From: Mycolicibacterium sp. lyk4-40-TYG-92
Lineage (GTDB): Bacteria > Actinomycetota > Actinomycetes > Mycobacteriales > Mycobacteriaceae
Direction of reading: 5' to 3'
Length of the DNA: 64,000 nt
Assembly: GCF_030209435.1 (NCBI RefSeq)
Contig: NZ_JARVRX010000007.1
Span: 248,001-312,000, forward strand
Numbering within the stretch: position 1 is the stretch's first letter; every line of letters starts with the position of its first letter. Below, piece after piece: positions 28,588-37,458 of this stretch. The position numbers were made by a program, and so were the translations under genes. The notes under the pieces were generated by a model, which did not search any database, was not told where the DNA came from, and worked only from the letters and a program-made list of their open reading frames with translations.

Positions 28588-30102
28588 TCAGCATTTCGCG
28601 CCGGCCTCGGGCACCGTCCCGTTGACCAGATACCCGGCGGCGTGTTGATCGACACAGCTGTTGCCCTGGAACACCACGGTGTGCTGGGTGCCGTCGAACG
28701 TCAGCAGACCGCCACCGAGTTCCTTCGCCAGATCCACGCCGGCCTGGTACGGCGTCGCCGGGTCGTGGACCGTCGACACCACGAGCGTCGGCGCCAGGCC
28801 CTTGACCGAAATCTCGTGCGGTTTCGACGTCGGTGGTACCGGCCAGAACGCGCACGTACCCAGCGGAGCGTCGCCGGTGAACTGGCCGTAGCTCATGAAC
28901 GGCGCCACCTCGCGGGTGCGCTTGTCCTCCGCAATCACCTTGGCGCGGTCGGTGATCGGCGGTTCGTCGACACAGTTGACCGCGACCCGTGCATCGGTCG
29001 AGTTGTCGTAGTGGCCGTCGGCATCGCGACCCATGTACGCGTCGGCGAGCCGCAACATGATGTCCCCGTGGCCGCCCGCGAGCTCGGTGAGGCCCGCGGT
29101 CAGGTCCTTCCACATCGCCGGCGAGTACAACGGCAGGATGGTGCCGACCAACGCGTCGCTGTAGCTCAGACCACGCGGATCCTTTGTGGGAGCAGGCTTT
29201 TGGACCAGCGGGTCGACCAGGCTGTGGTAGACGTCGTTGACCTTGGCCGGGTCGGTCCCCAGCGGGCAGTCCGGGTTGGTGGCGCAGTCGGCGGCGTAGT
29301 TGTTGAACGCGGTCTGGAACGCGGCGGCCTGGTTGATGTCGGCTTCGATCGGATCGGCGTTGGGGTCGACGGCGCCGTCGAGGATCATCGAGCGCACCTT
29401 GTCGGGGTGGTCCTCGGCGTACTGGGCGCCGATCCGGGTGCCGTACGAGTAACCCAGGTAGGTCAGCTTGTCGTCACCGAGAGCGGCCCGGATGGCATCC
29501 AAATCCTTGGCGACATTGGCGGTTCCGACGTTCTCGAGGAACTCCTTGCCCATCTTGTCGACGCAGCGCTGCACGAACTCCTTGGTCTGGGATTCGATGT
29601 GCGCGACACCGGCGGGCGAGTAGTCGACCTGCGGGTCGGCCCGCTGCCGGTCATTGTCGGCATCGGAGTTGCACCACACCGCGGGCTTGGATGACCCGAC
29701 GCCGCGGGGGTCGAAGCCGACGAGGTCGAAGCGCTGCCGCACCGAGTCGGGAATGTTGTTGAGCAACGACACCGCCGCGCTGACACCGGACTCCCCCGGA
29801 CCGCCGGGGTTGATCACCAGGGAACCGATCTTGTCGCCGGTCGCCTTGATCCGCAACAGCGCCAACTGGGCGACGTCGCCGTCGGGCTTGCTGTAGTCGA
29901 CGGGCACCGACAGCATCGCGCACTCGGCTCCCTTGGGGATGCGCGACTGCGAGTCCGGGGACGTGGTCTGGCACGGCGACCATTGCAGGGGCGCGCCCGG
30001 CTTCGGTACCGCGCGCGTGGCGCGTCCGTCGATCACCTGGCTGCAGCCTGTCGCCAGCACGAGCACCATTGCTGCGGCGAGACTCCCCCGTCTGAGGTTC
30101 AT
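28588..30102 (-). CDS. caeA: lipoprotein serine protease Hip1/CaeA
   Basis: The ATG at 30102 gives MNLRRGSLAAAMVLVLATGC, a lipoprotein signal with lipobox LATGC (Cys20); earlier ATGs at 30120 and beyond would add residues before the signal. The catalytic triad is Ser219 in YLGYSYGTRIG, Asp in STVHDPATPYQAG and His in GTQHTVVF, with NPGGPGESGV as oxyanion segment. In M. tuberculosis this envelope serine protease (Hip1) cleaves GroEL2 and influences cell-wall properties and immune modulation. The protein ends GAKC like the M. tuberculosis protein. It is followed by the Rv2223c-type paralog, probably on the same transcript, the pair having arisen by duplication. Confidence 0.93.
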   Translation of the reverse strand: MNLRRGSLAAAMVLVLATGCSQVIDGRATRAVPKPGAPLQWSPCQTTSPDSQSRIPKGAECAMLSVPVDYSKPDGDVAQLALLRIKATGDKIGSLVINPGGPGESGVSAAVSLLNNIPDSVRQRFDLVGFDPRGVGSSKPAVWCNSDADNDRQRADPQVDYSPAGVAHIESQTKEFVQRCVDKMGKEFLENVGTANVAKDLDAIRAALGDDKLTYLGYSYGTRIGAQYAEDHPDKVRSMILDGAVDPNADPIEADINQAAAFQTAFNNYAADCATNPDCPLGTDPAKVNDVYHSLVDPLVQKPAPTKDPRGLSYSDALVGTILPLYSPAMWKDLTAGLTELAGGHGDIMLRLADAYMGRDADGHYDNSTDARVAVNCVDEPPITDRAKVIAEDKRTREVAPFMSYGQFTGDAPLGTCAFWPVPPTSKPHEISVKGLAPTLVVSTVHDPATPYQAGVDLAKELGGGLLTFDGTQHTVVFQGNSCVDQHAAGYLVNGTVPEAGAKC

Positions 30103-30160
30103 GGTCGACCATGGTGCCATGTGGGCTGATCTGACCTGATGAGGGCGTTGCCGCGCGCCG

Positions 30161-31564
30161 TCACGCGGTGGCGGCGGCAACCAGTTCGTCCAACGCGGCG
30201 ACGAACTCGTCGGCCATGTCCCACAGGTCCGGAACCAGCTCCGGACAGGAGATCAGGCCGACGTCCAGCGTGCCGCTCAGGGACATCACCGTGATGTTGA
30301 GCCCGGAGCCGTGAAACAAAGGACCCAGCGGATACATGGCCTTGACCTCGGCGCCGAGCATGTACAGCGGCTCCTGCGGGCCGGGCACGTTCGAGACGAC
30401 GAGGTTGTGCACGGGCTTGGCCTCCGCCAGGCCGGACGCCGCGAACACCCGCATCGCGGCCCCGAACACCGACGGCGCGGCGAACTGCGACCAGTCCTGC
30501 AGCAGCGTCGCGCTGATCGCCGAACTGTGTTGTTTGGCAACGGTGCTCGAGTCGGCGATGGCTCGCAGGCGCTCGGCCGGGTCTTCGATGGTGGTCTCCA
30601 GTTTGGCGAACATGCCGGACACCTGGTTACGGCCGGGGCGGTCGGACTTGTCGCGCACCGACACCGGGCACATGGCCACCAGGGTGGACTCCGGCAACGC
30701 GTCGCGCTCGGCCAGGTAGCGTCGCAGCGCGCCCGACACCAGCGCCAGCACGACGTCGTTGACCTTGACGTGGAAGTGGTTCTTCACGGTCTTGATGTCG
30801 GCCAGGTCCAGCTGCGCGAAGGCCACGTTGCGGTGCGCGGTGACATTGACGTTGAAAGCCGTCTTGGGTGCCGCGAACGGCGCCGCCATGGTGAGTCCCT
30901 TGGCCGCCCGGCGGACGGTGTCGATGACGGTCGTCGCCGTGGAGGGCAGCACGTTGGCCAGCTTCAGGGGCCGGGTGAAGTACTTGACCGCACCGCCCAC
31001 CGCGATCTCGAGTTCGGAGGCAGTGCCGGCGCCCGCGACAGGTTCGGGCGCCGGTGCGTCCGGTTCGAGCGTGCACAGCTGCGACATCAGGTTGGCGCCG
31101 GTGACGCCGTCGATGCCGGCGTGGTGCATCTTGGTCATCACCGCCAGCCGGCCGCCGTCGTGGGCGTCGGTGCCGGCGATGTTCTCGATCACCCACATCT
31201 CCCACAGCGGGCGGCTGCGGTCCAGCTGCAGCGCGGCGATGTGCCCGCAGATCTCGGACAGCTCGACGCGGCCGCCCGGGGCCGGCAGCCCGATCCGGTG
31301 GACGTGCCGGTCGATATCGAAATCCGGGTCCTCGACCCACACCGGGTGGTCGAGGTTCAGCGGCGAGTCGGCCAGCTTCTCGCGGAACTGCGGCATGGCC
31401 GCGATGCGCTCGCTGAGCTTCTGCCGCATCTTTTCGAACGTGTACCCACCCGGAATGGTGGCGGCGTCGAGTTCCAGCACCGCGCACACGTGCAGTGGCT
31501 GCGCGGCAGTCTCCAGATAGAGGAAGCTGGCGTCGAGTCCGCTGAGCCGTTGGTAACCGGGCAT
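30161..31564 (-). CDS. wax ester synthase / diacylglycerol acyltransferase (WS/DGAT) family
   Basis: The 467-residue protein starts [19 protein letters not shown], the standard opening of actinobacterial WS/DGAT proteins. The active-site motif is His147-His148-x3-Asp152-Gly (MHHAGIDG). [19 protein letters not shown] is the conserved PLW/ND region, and [18 protein letters not shown] is the C-terminal family block. These enzymes esterify diacylglycerol or fatty alcohol with acyl-CoA, making storage triacylglycerol or wax. In M. tuberculosis no such gene lies between Hip1 and panB, so its place here is a difference in synteny. It is divergent from panB (162 bases apart) and runs toward the hip1 genes with a 58-base gap. 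Confidence 0.92.
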   Translation of the reverse strand: MPGYQRLSGLDASFLYLETAAQPLHVCAVLELDAATIPGGYTFEKMRQKLSERIAAMPQFREKLADSPLNLDHPVWVEDPDFDIDRHVHRIGLPAPGGRVELSEICGHIAALQLDRSRPLWEMWVIENIAGTDAHDGGRLAVMTKMHHAGIDGVTGANLMSQLCTLEPDAPAPEPVAGAGTASELEIAVGGAVKYFTRPLKLANVLPSTATTVIDTVRRAAKGLTMAAPFAAPKTAFNVNVTAHRNVAFAQLDLADIKTVKNHFHVKVNDVVLALVSGALRRYLAERDALPESTLVAMCPVSVRDKSDRPGRNQVSGMFAKLETTIEDPAERLRAIADSSTVAKQHSSAISATLLQDWSQFAAPSVFGAAMRVFAASGLAEAKPVHNLVVSNVPGPQEPLYMLGAEVKAMYPLGPLFHGSGLNITVMSLSGTLDVGLISCPELVPDLWDMADEFVAALDELVAAATA

Positions 31565-31726
31565 GGCCGTGATCGTAGGCGGGTCGGTTTACCCAATGTG
31601 AGGCATTCCACTTCATGTGTCGTTCACCTCGGGGGTCCGGTGGTGGCAGACTTGAGCCTGTCAAACGTCCCGGGGACCCGATATGGGCCTCGAGGTTCGT
31701 ACCGACCAACACAGTTGAGGACGACG

Positions 31727-32572
31727 ATGTCTGATCAGGTTTACGGCGCTGCCCCGGAGTCTGTCTGTAAGACCCCGCGAACCAAGATTCGTACCCACCA
31801 CCTGGCGAAATGGAAAGCCGAAGGCCACAAGTGGGCGATGCTCACGGCCTACGACTACTCCTCTGCCCGGATTTTCGACGACGCCGAGATTCCCGTCCTG
31901 CTGGTCGGCGATTCGGCGGCCAACGTGGTCTACGGCTACGACACCACCCTGCCCATCACCATCGACGAGCTGATCCCCCTGGCCCGCGCGGTCGTCAAGG
32001 GTGCCCCGCACGCGCTGGTGGTCGCCGACCTGCCGTTCGGCAGCTACGAGGCGAGCCCGCAGCAGGCTCTCGCGACGGCGACCCGCTTCATAAAGGAGAC
32101 CGGCGCCCACGCGGTCAAGCTCGAGGGCGGGGAGCGGATGGTCGAGCAGATCGCCGCGCTGACCCAGGCCGGGATTCCCGTCGTGGCCCACATCGGTTTC
32201 ACCCCGCAGAGCGTCAACGGGCTCGGCGGTTTCCGGGTCCAGGGCCGCGGTGAAGCCGGCGACCAGACCATCCACGACGCCATCGCCGTCGCCGAGGCCG
32301 GCGCCATCGCCGTCGTCCTCGAGATGGTGCCGGCCGAGCTGGCCACCCAGATCACCGGCAAGCTGACCATCCCGACCGTCGGCATCGGTGCCGGCGCCAA
32401 CTGCGATGCGCAGGTGCTGGTGTGGCAGGACATGGCGGGCATGACGGCGGGCAAGACCGCCAAGTTCGTCAAGCGCTTCGGCGACGTCGGGGCCGAATTG
32501 GGCCGTGCCGCAAGGCAATACGCCGCCGAGGTGGCCGCCAGCGTGTTCCCCGCCGAGGAACACTCCTACTGA
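31727..32572 (+). CDS. panB: 3-methyl-2-oxobutanoate hydroxymethyltransferase PanB
   Basis: The ATG at 31727 gives 281 residues. Family blocks are [72 protein letters not shown] and [21 protein letters not shown], which include the Mg-binding aspartates and the catalytic glutamate region. It makes ketopantoate from alpha-ketoisovalerate and methylene-tetrahydrofolate, the first step of pantothenate synthesis; the ilvE pathway shares that keto acid. The frame is open far upstream, but that is antisense to the WS/DGAT gene. It is followed by a long hairpin shared with the convergent crotonase gene. Confidence 0.97.
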   Translation: MSDQVYGAAPESVCKTPRTKIRTHHLAKWKAEGHKWAMLTAYDYSSARIFDDAEIPVLLVGDSAANVVYGYDTTLPITIDELIPLARAVVKGAPHALVVADLPFGSYEASPQQALATATRFIKETGAHAVKLEGGERMVEQIAALTQAGIPVVAHIGFTPQSVNGLGGFRVQGRGEAGDQTIHDAIAVAEAGAIAVVLEMVPAELATQITGKLTIPTVGIGAGANCDAQVLVWQDMAGMTAGKTAKFVKRFGDVGAELGRAARQYAAEVAASVFPAEEHSY

Positions 32573-32580
32573 GCGCGACT

Positions 32581-32628
32581 GTGAGGGCTGTGCACGCAAA
32601 TCAGTGAAATTGTGCGCACAGCCCTCAC
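32581..32628. terminator. bidirectional hairpin between convergent panB and crotonase genes
   Basis: GTGAGGGCTGTGC (32581-32593) pairs perfectly with GCACAGCCCTCAC (32616-32628), and the stem continues weakly inward. It starts nine bases after the panB stop and ends eight bases before the crotonase stop. The loop contains CAAATCAGTGAAATTG, closely similar to the loop of the element at 4895-4947. Confidence 0.75.
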
Positions 32629-32636
32629 ACTCGTCG

Positions 32637-33416
32637 TCAGGCGAATTCCGGCTTGCGCTTGCCCACGAAAGCGCCGACACCTTCTTTGCCGTCGGCCGAC
32701 GACGCACACTTGGCGATCAACCGGCCTTCGCGTTCGAGCTGCGTCTCGTAGTCGGCGCCGTACGTCGTCAGCAGCAGCTGTTTGACGGCAGCATTCGAGC
32801 CGCGGGCCTGCGTGGCGACGTCGGCGGCGAGCGCGTCCAGCGCGGCGGGCAGCTCGGCGTCCGGCACGACGCGCGTGACCAGGCCCCAGTCGGCGGCCTC
32901 GGCCGCGGTGAGCACGCGGTTGGTGATCATGAGTTCCTGCGTGCGGCGCAGACCGATCAGCCGCGGCAGCACGTACGACGATCCGCCGTCGGGGCTCAGG
33001 CCGGCTTTGGTGTACGCCATGGTGAACGACGCGGACTCGGCGGCGAGCACCAGGTCGCCCGAGACGCCCAGCGGGAAGCCCGCGCCGGCGGCGACGCCGT
33101 TAACGGCGGTGATCAGCACGGCGTCCATGCGGGCGAATGTCGACATGGCGCGGTGCAGGTCGTCGGCGATGCCCTTGACGAACGCGCCCGGGTCCTCGGC
33201 GGCAGCCATCGCCTTGAGGTCGCCGCCGGCGCAGAAGAACCGGCCGGCACCGGTCAGGGTGACGACTTTCACCGAGGCGGTGTCGCACAGCGCGGCGGCG
33301 GCCGCGAGGTCGCGGGTGAGCGCGTCGTTCATGCCGTTGGCCGCCTCGGGCCGGTCGAGCACGATATTCACGACGGCACCGGACTGGGCGAACTTCAGTG
33401 TCTCGAATTCGGTCAT
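32637..33416 (-). CDS. enoyl-CoA hydratase/isomerase (crotonase) family protein
   Basis: The 259-residue protein has the crotonase oxyanion-hole segments GRFFCAGGDLKAM and NGVAAGAGFPLGVSGDLVLA. In hydratases two glutamates (rat ECH Glu144 and Glu164) do the chemistry; here the aligned positions are a proline (GAGFPLG) and a tyrosine (FTMAYTKAG), so ordinary hydration is unlikely. An aspartate in GLSPDGGSSYVL sits where isomerases of the PaaG type have theirs, so double-bond isomerisation of an acyl-CoA is the better guess. The start is an ATG at 33416 with a preceding purine stretch. It is convergent with panB and divergent from the CYTH-CHAD gene. Substrate unknown. Confidence 0.87.
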   Translation of the reverse strand: MTEFETLKFAQSGAVVNIVLDRPEAANGMNDALTRDLAAAAALCDTASVKVVTLTGAGRFFCAGGDLKAMAAAEDPGAFVKGIADDLHRAMSTFARMDAVLITAVNGVAAGAGFPLGVSGDLVLAAESASFTMAYTKAGLSPDGGSSYVLPRLIGLRRTQELMITNRVLTAAEAADWGLVTRVVPDAELPAALDALAADVATQARGSNAAVKQLLLTTYGADYETQLEREGRLIAKCASSADGKEGVGAFVGKRKPEFA

Positions 33417-33513
33417 GGGTCAAGACGTTATCGGCAGCCGGTCACGCGAAGCGATGTGGCAGGCTGATGGCACCGTTGGTACTGCCCGTCCCGGGTCGCA
33501 AATGAAGGTGAAC

Positions 33514-35019
33514 ATGGCCGCTGGCAAGCGTAAACCGTCCCGCCACACCGAGATTGAACGCAAGTTCGCGGTGGTCGACAACACGGTGTCCCCATCGTTC
33601 GACGGATTGTCCGCCGTCGGCAGGGTCGAGCAACTGCCCGTCGCGCACCTCGACGCGGTGTACTTCGACACCCCGGATCATGATCTGGCGGCACACAAGA
33701 TCACCCTGCGCCGGCGTACCGGCGGCACCGACGCGGGCTGGCATCTGAAGCTGCCCGCCGGAGCCGACGCGCGTACCGAGGTCCGGCTGCCGATCACCGC
33801 GGCGCGCGAGGGTGTGCCCGACGAACTGCGCGACATCGTGCTGGCCATCGTCCGGGATCTGCCGCTGCAGCCCGTCGCCCGGATCGAGACCGAGCGCACC
33901 GTCTCGATGCTGTACGCGCCGGACGGCACCGAGCTGGCCGAGTTCTGCGACGACCGCGTGACCGCTACGGCGGGCGAGTCGCTGCAGAACTGGCGTGAGT
34001 GGGAGCTGGAGCTGGTTGGCGCTGGTTCGGAGGGCGCCGAGTCCGGTTCCGAGCTGCTCGACCGACTGGCCAACCGGCTCTTCGACGCGGGCGCGAAGCC
34101 GGCCGGGCACGGGTCCAAACTGGCCAAGGTCCTCGCCGCGGCGCGGGGCGGGGACGCGCCGCAGCCGGCGCCCGAGCCGACGGACAAGGTGCACCGCGCC
34201 ATCGCGGCACATATCGCCGAATTGATCGACTGGGACCGCGCGGTCCGCGCCGACGCCTTCGATTCGGTGCACCAGATGCGGGTCACCATCCGCAAGATTC
34301 GGAGCCTGCTGCAGGAGAGCGGCAATCTGGGCGACCATGAGTGGGTGCTCGACGAGCTGAAGCTGCTGGCCGGGGTGCTGGGCACGGCCCGCGACGCCGA
34401 GGTGCTCGCCCAGCGGTACGACGACGCGTTGCAAGGGCTGGCGCCAGAGCTGGTGCGGGGGCCGGTGCGCGAACGCCTGGTTGACGGTTCCCAGCGGCGC
34501 TACCAGTCCGGGCTGCGGCGGTCGATCACGGCCATGCGGTCCGAGCGGTACTTCCGGCTGCTCGACGCGCTCGACGCCATCGTCGTGGATAACACCCAGC
34601 CGGCCACGGCCGACGAGGACGCCCAGCCGGTGACCGTCGGCGGCGCCTACCGCCGCGTCCGCAAGTCGGTGCGGCGAGCAGAGGCCGCGGAGGCCGCCGG
34701 CGCCGAGGACAGCGAGGAGGCGCTGCACCGAATCCGCAAGGGCGCCAAGCGGCTTCGCTACACCGCCGCGGCCATGGGCGAGTCGAAGGTGGCCGACTGC
34801 GCCAAGGACATCCAGACGCTGCTGGGCGACCACCAGGACAGCTACGTCAGCCGCGGACATCTGGTCCAGCAGGCCGAGGCCGCGCACGCCGCGGGTGAGG
34901 ACACCTTCACCTACGGCATCCTGTACCAGCAGGAGGCCGAGGTCGCCGAGTACGCCCGACAGCAGTTGGACGCTTCGCTCAAGGCGCTGGCCCGCGCGAT
35001 GCGCAAGGTGAAGAAGTAG
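33514..35019 (+). CDS. CYTH-CHAD domain protein
   Basis: The ATG at 33514 is preceded by GAAGG at good spacing; an ATG at 33502 lacks a ribosome site. Of 501 residues, 1-200 form a CYTH triphosphate-tunnel domain with the ExExK-type start EIERKFAV and basic tunnel strands such as ITLRRRTGG and WHLKLP. Residues about 225-500 form a CHAD helical domain with VHQMRVTIRKIRSLL and LHRIRKGAKRLRYTAA, histidines and arginines suited to polyphosphate binding. CYTH domains hydrolyse triphosphates and CHAD domains bind polyphosphate, so a role in polyphosphate metabolism is likely but unproven. It corresponds to Rv2226. Its stop abuts the 3' end of RNase P RNA on the other strand. Confidence 0.92.
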   Translation: MAAGKRKPSRHTEIERKFAVVDNTVSPSFDGLSAVGRVEQLPVAHLDAVYFDTPDHDLAAHKITLRRRTGGTDAGWHLKLPAGADARTEVRLPITAAREGVPDELRDIVLAIVRDLPLQPVARIETERTVSMLYAPDGTELAEFCDDRVTATAGESLQNWREWELELVGAGSEGAESGSELLDRLANRLFDAGAKPAGHGSKLAKVLAAARGGDAPQPAPEPTDKVHRAIAAHIAELIDWDRAVRADAFDSVHQMRVTIRKIRSLLQESGNLGDHEWVLDELKLLAGVLGTARDAEVLAQRYDDALQGLAPELVRGPVRERLVDGSQRRYQSGLRRSITAMRSERYFRLLDALDAIVVDNTQPATADEDAQPVTVGGAYRRVRKSVRRAEAAEAAGAEDSEEALHRIRKGAKRLRYTAAAMGESKVADCAKDIQTLLGDHQDSYVSRGHLVQQAEAAHAAGEDTFTYGILYQQEAEVAEYARQQLDASLKALARAMRKVKK

Positions 35020-35020
35020 C

Positions 35021-35423
<403 letters not shown>

Positions 35424-35440
35424 ACCACCATATCAGCTGG

Positions 35441-35791
35441 TCAGAGCGCCGCGACCAGCGAGTCCAGCACGACGACCGCGCCGTACGCCAGGAGCACCTG
35501 TTTCAGCCAGCGCGGTCCGTCCCGACGCGTTCGGGCGAGCGCCAGGCCGATGCCGAACACCACGATCACCGGCACCGTGATCGCCCACGCCGACCACACC
35601 TTCCGTGGTCCGTACACCAGCAGCGCGGCGGCCGGTCCCAGCGACCAGTCGCCGGAGGTGGCGAGGGAATTCCCCATGGCGTCGGTCAGGACCTGAACCG
35701 CCTGGACGCCGCCGAACAGCAGGCACAGGCAGGCGGTCACCAACAGCATCGACTCCGCGGCCAGTCGGATGTCGAGCCGGTGTTTGACCAC
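35441..35791 (-). CDS. small three-helix membrane protein, function unknown
   Basis: The 116-residue protein begins MVKHRLDIRLAAESMLLVTACLCLLFGGVQAV. Hydrophobic segments lie at about 12-32, 66-88 (WSAWAITVPVIVVFGIGLALA) and 97-115 (LKQVLLAYGAVVVLDSLVAAL), with a more polar loop between the first two. I recognise no family. It is the first protein gene of the accessory stretch that follows rnpB and has 14 bases to the methyltransferase gene upstream of it, so it may end that operon. Its stop lies 17 bases before the rnpB 5' end. Confidence 0.62.
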   Translation of the reverse strand: MVKHRLDIRLAAESMLLVTACLCLLFGGVQAVQVLTDAMGNSLATSGDWSLGPAAALLVYGPRKVWSAWAITVPVIVVFGIGLALARTRRDGPRWLKQVLLAYGAVVVLDSLVAAL

Positions 35792-35805
35792 CTGGTGACC
35801 TCCGA

Positions 35806-36435
35806 TCAGTGCGTGCGGCGCAGGACGATCAGGTTGTCCCGCAAAACGGCGGATTCGCCGGTAGGGCCGATCGCCTCGCGTTCCAGAGTACCGACGTGCT
35901 GTGCCTGCCAGCCTTCGTCGGATAGGCCGAGCTCGACGACGACCTCATCCGCGGACTGAAAGTGGTGGTCATGGATGTGTTGGGAAGCCCACGGCGGCGC
36001 CTCACCATGGTCGACGATCAGCAGCGTGCCGCCCGGCGCGACGGCCGTTGCCGCGCGCTGCAGTATTTGCCGGCGGTCCAGGTGGACCGTGGAATGCAGG
36101 AACTGCGCCGACACCAGATCGAAGCTGCCCGCCGGGAAACTGTGCGACAGGTCGTGGTGCTGGAAGTCGATGCGCTCAGCCACTCCCCTGGCCTCGGCCG
36201 CGCTGCGGGCTCGTTCCAGGGCGTTGGTGGCAATGTCGACCGCCACCACCTGCCAGCCCTCGGCGGCGAGCCAGATCGCGTCGGCGCCCTCGCCGCATCC
36301 CAGATCCAGCGCGCGGCCCGGGGTCAACTCACCGGCGATCGTCGCGAGGTGGGCGTTGACCCGGCCGCTCCACATCTGCGGCTTCTCGGCGTAGCGGCTT
36401 TCCCAGTGCTCTTGGGGCGTTTCCGTCGTGGACAT
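35806..36435 (-). CDS. class I SAM-dependent methyltransferase
   Basis: The ATG at 36435, preceded by AGGAGG, gives 209 residues. Motif I is LDLGCGEGADAIWLA (residues 43-57), followed by the acidic VVAVDIATNAL (motif II), FQHHDLSHSFPAGSFDLVSAQF and a post-motif LLIVDHGEAPPW. The HWESRYAEKPQMWSG N-terminus resembles TehB-like and thiol methyltransferases, so a detoxifying role on chalcogen or thiol compounds is possible, but the substrate is not shown. Its start overlaps the stop of the flavoprotein gene, so they are co-translated. With the divergent XRE-cupin regulator they form a three-gene cassette. Confidence 0.87.
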   Translation of the reverse strand: MSTTETPQEHWESRYAEKPQMWSGRVNAHLATIAGELTPGRALDLGCGEGADAIWLAAEGWQVVAVDIATNALERARSAAEARGVAERIDFQHHDLSHSFPAGSFDLVSAQFLHSTVHLDRRQILQRAATAVAPGGTLLIVDHGEAPPWASQHIHDHHFQSADEVVVELGLSDEGWQAQHVGTLEREAIGPTGESAVLRDNLIVLRRTH

Positions 36436-37400
36436 CAATCCTCCTGCTGATCGAAGTGGGGCCAGGGCATGACGGGTAAGCCGAACTGGTCGTGCAGCAG
36501 ACTCTGCACCATCGCGGCGGCTGCGGCGGACCCGGCGGCGATCGCCGCGGCCACCTGGGGCATCTGAGCGCAGACGTCGCCCGCGGCGAAGACGCCGGGG
36601 ACCGAGGTGCGCTGCACCGCGTCGACCAGCACGGCGTCGACGACGACCGGACCGGGCGGGGCGATCCGCACGCCGAGTTGTGTCGCCAGGTCCGTGCGCT
36701 GCCGCAAGGCGGTGGCCACCAGCACGCCCTCGCGCTTGAGCTCGTCGCCGTCGGCGAACACCACCGCTGCCAAAGTGCCATCATGCGAGGCGAATTCGAC
36801 GATCTTGCGCTCGTCGACCCGCACCCCGGCGTCGGCCAGCGCGCGGTTCTGGTCATCGTCCAGACCAGAGGGTCCGTTGGTCACGACGACGATGTCGTCG
36901 GTCCAGCCGCGCAGCATCAGCGCCATGTGCACGGCGCGGTCGCCATCGGCAAGGACGGCCAGCGCCTGGTCGCGCGCTTCCCAGCCGTGGCAGAACGGAC
37001 AGTGGAACACCGACCGGCCCCAGTGTTCGTCGAGTCCCGGAATGTCGGGAGATTCGTACTGCATGCCACCGGCCAGCAGTATCCGCTGGGCGTGGTGCAC
37101 CGAGCCGTCGGCGAGTTCGAGCCGAAACGTGGTGCCGTCGTGGGCCTTTGCACCCGTCACCTGTCCGTCGATGAGCCGGACCGACGGATACTGGGCGAGC
37201 TCGCGGCGCCCGTCGCCGTACAGGTCGGCGGGCGGACGCCCGTCGTGGCCCAGCAGTCCCCCGATGCCGTGTGCGGTGCGGTTGCTCTGGTCACCGGCGT
37301 CGATCACCAGGGTGCGTCGTCGCGCGCGTCCGAGCACCAGTGCGGCGCTCAGCCCCGCCGCACCGCCACCGACGATGGCGCATTCCCATTCGTTGTTCAT
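36435..37400 (-). CDS. thioredoxin reductase-like FAD/NAD(P) oxidoreductase
   Basis: The ATG at 37400 gives 321 residues. The FAD-binding N-terminus is ECAIVGGGAAGLSAALVLGRARRRTLVIDAG. The second nucleotide domain is centred on ALAVLADGDRAVHMAL, which departs from the usual GxGxxG/A. The redox pair Cys134-Cys137 in FHCPFCHGW fits TrxR-like disulfide reductases. GVFAAGDVCAQMPQVAAAIAAGSAAA is the C-terminal FAD ribityl motif. Proteins of this group are often annotated as NAD(P)/FAD-dependent oxidoreductases paired with an XRE regulator. It is divergent from that regulator with 47 bases between starts. The natural partner (thioredoxin, small thiol or other) is unknown. Confidence 0.87.
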   Translation of the reverse strand: MNNEWECAIVGGGAAGLSAALVLGRARRRTLVIDAGDQSNRTAHGIGGLLGHDGRPPADLYGDGRRELAQYPSVRLIDGQVTGAKAHDGTTFRLELADGSVHHAQRILLAGGMQYESPDIPGLDEHWGRSVFHCPFCHGWEARDQALAVLADGDRAVHMALMLRGWTDDIVVVTNGPSGLDDDQNRALADAGVRVDERKIVEFASHDGTLAAVVFADGDELKREGVLVATALRQRTDLATQLGVRIAPPGPVVVDAVLVDAVQRTSVPGVFAAGDVCAQMPQVAAAIAAGSAAAAAMVQSLLHDQFGLPVMPWPHFDQQED

Positions 37401-37441
37401 GACACCGACCTTGCCGGGCGCTGCCGAAAATGCCAAGCTAA

Positions 37442-37458
37442 TTTGCCATGCAGGCAAA
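37442..37458. promoter_or_regulatory. TTTGCC-ATGCA-GGCAAA palindrome over the xre start codon
   Basis: Six-base perfect arms flank a five-base centre that includes the start codon of the XRE-cupin gene. The dyad is a reasonable autoregulatory operator because the divergent flavoprotein gene starts 42 bases away. A further TTGCC occurs at the other end of the gap. Purely positional inference. Confidence 0.45.

Noticed and set aside
27100..29694. 864-codon plus-strand frame over the two serine proteases
   Set aside because: It crosses two unrelated genes on the other strand and has repetitive Arg/Val/Gly composition.
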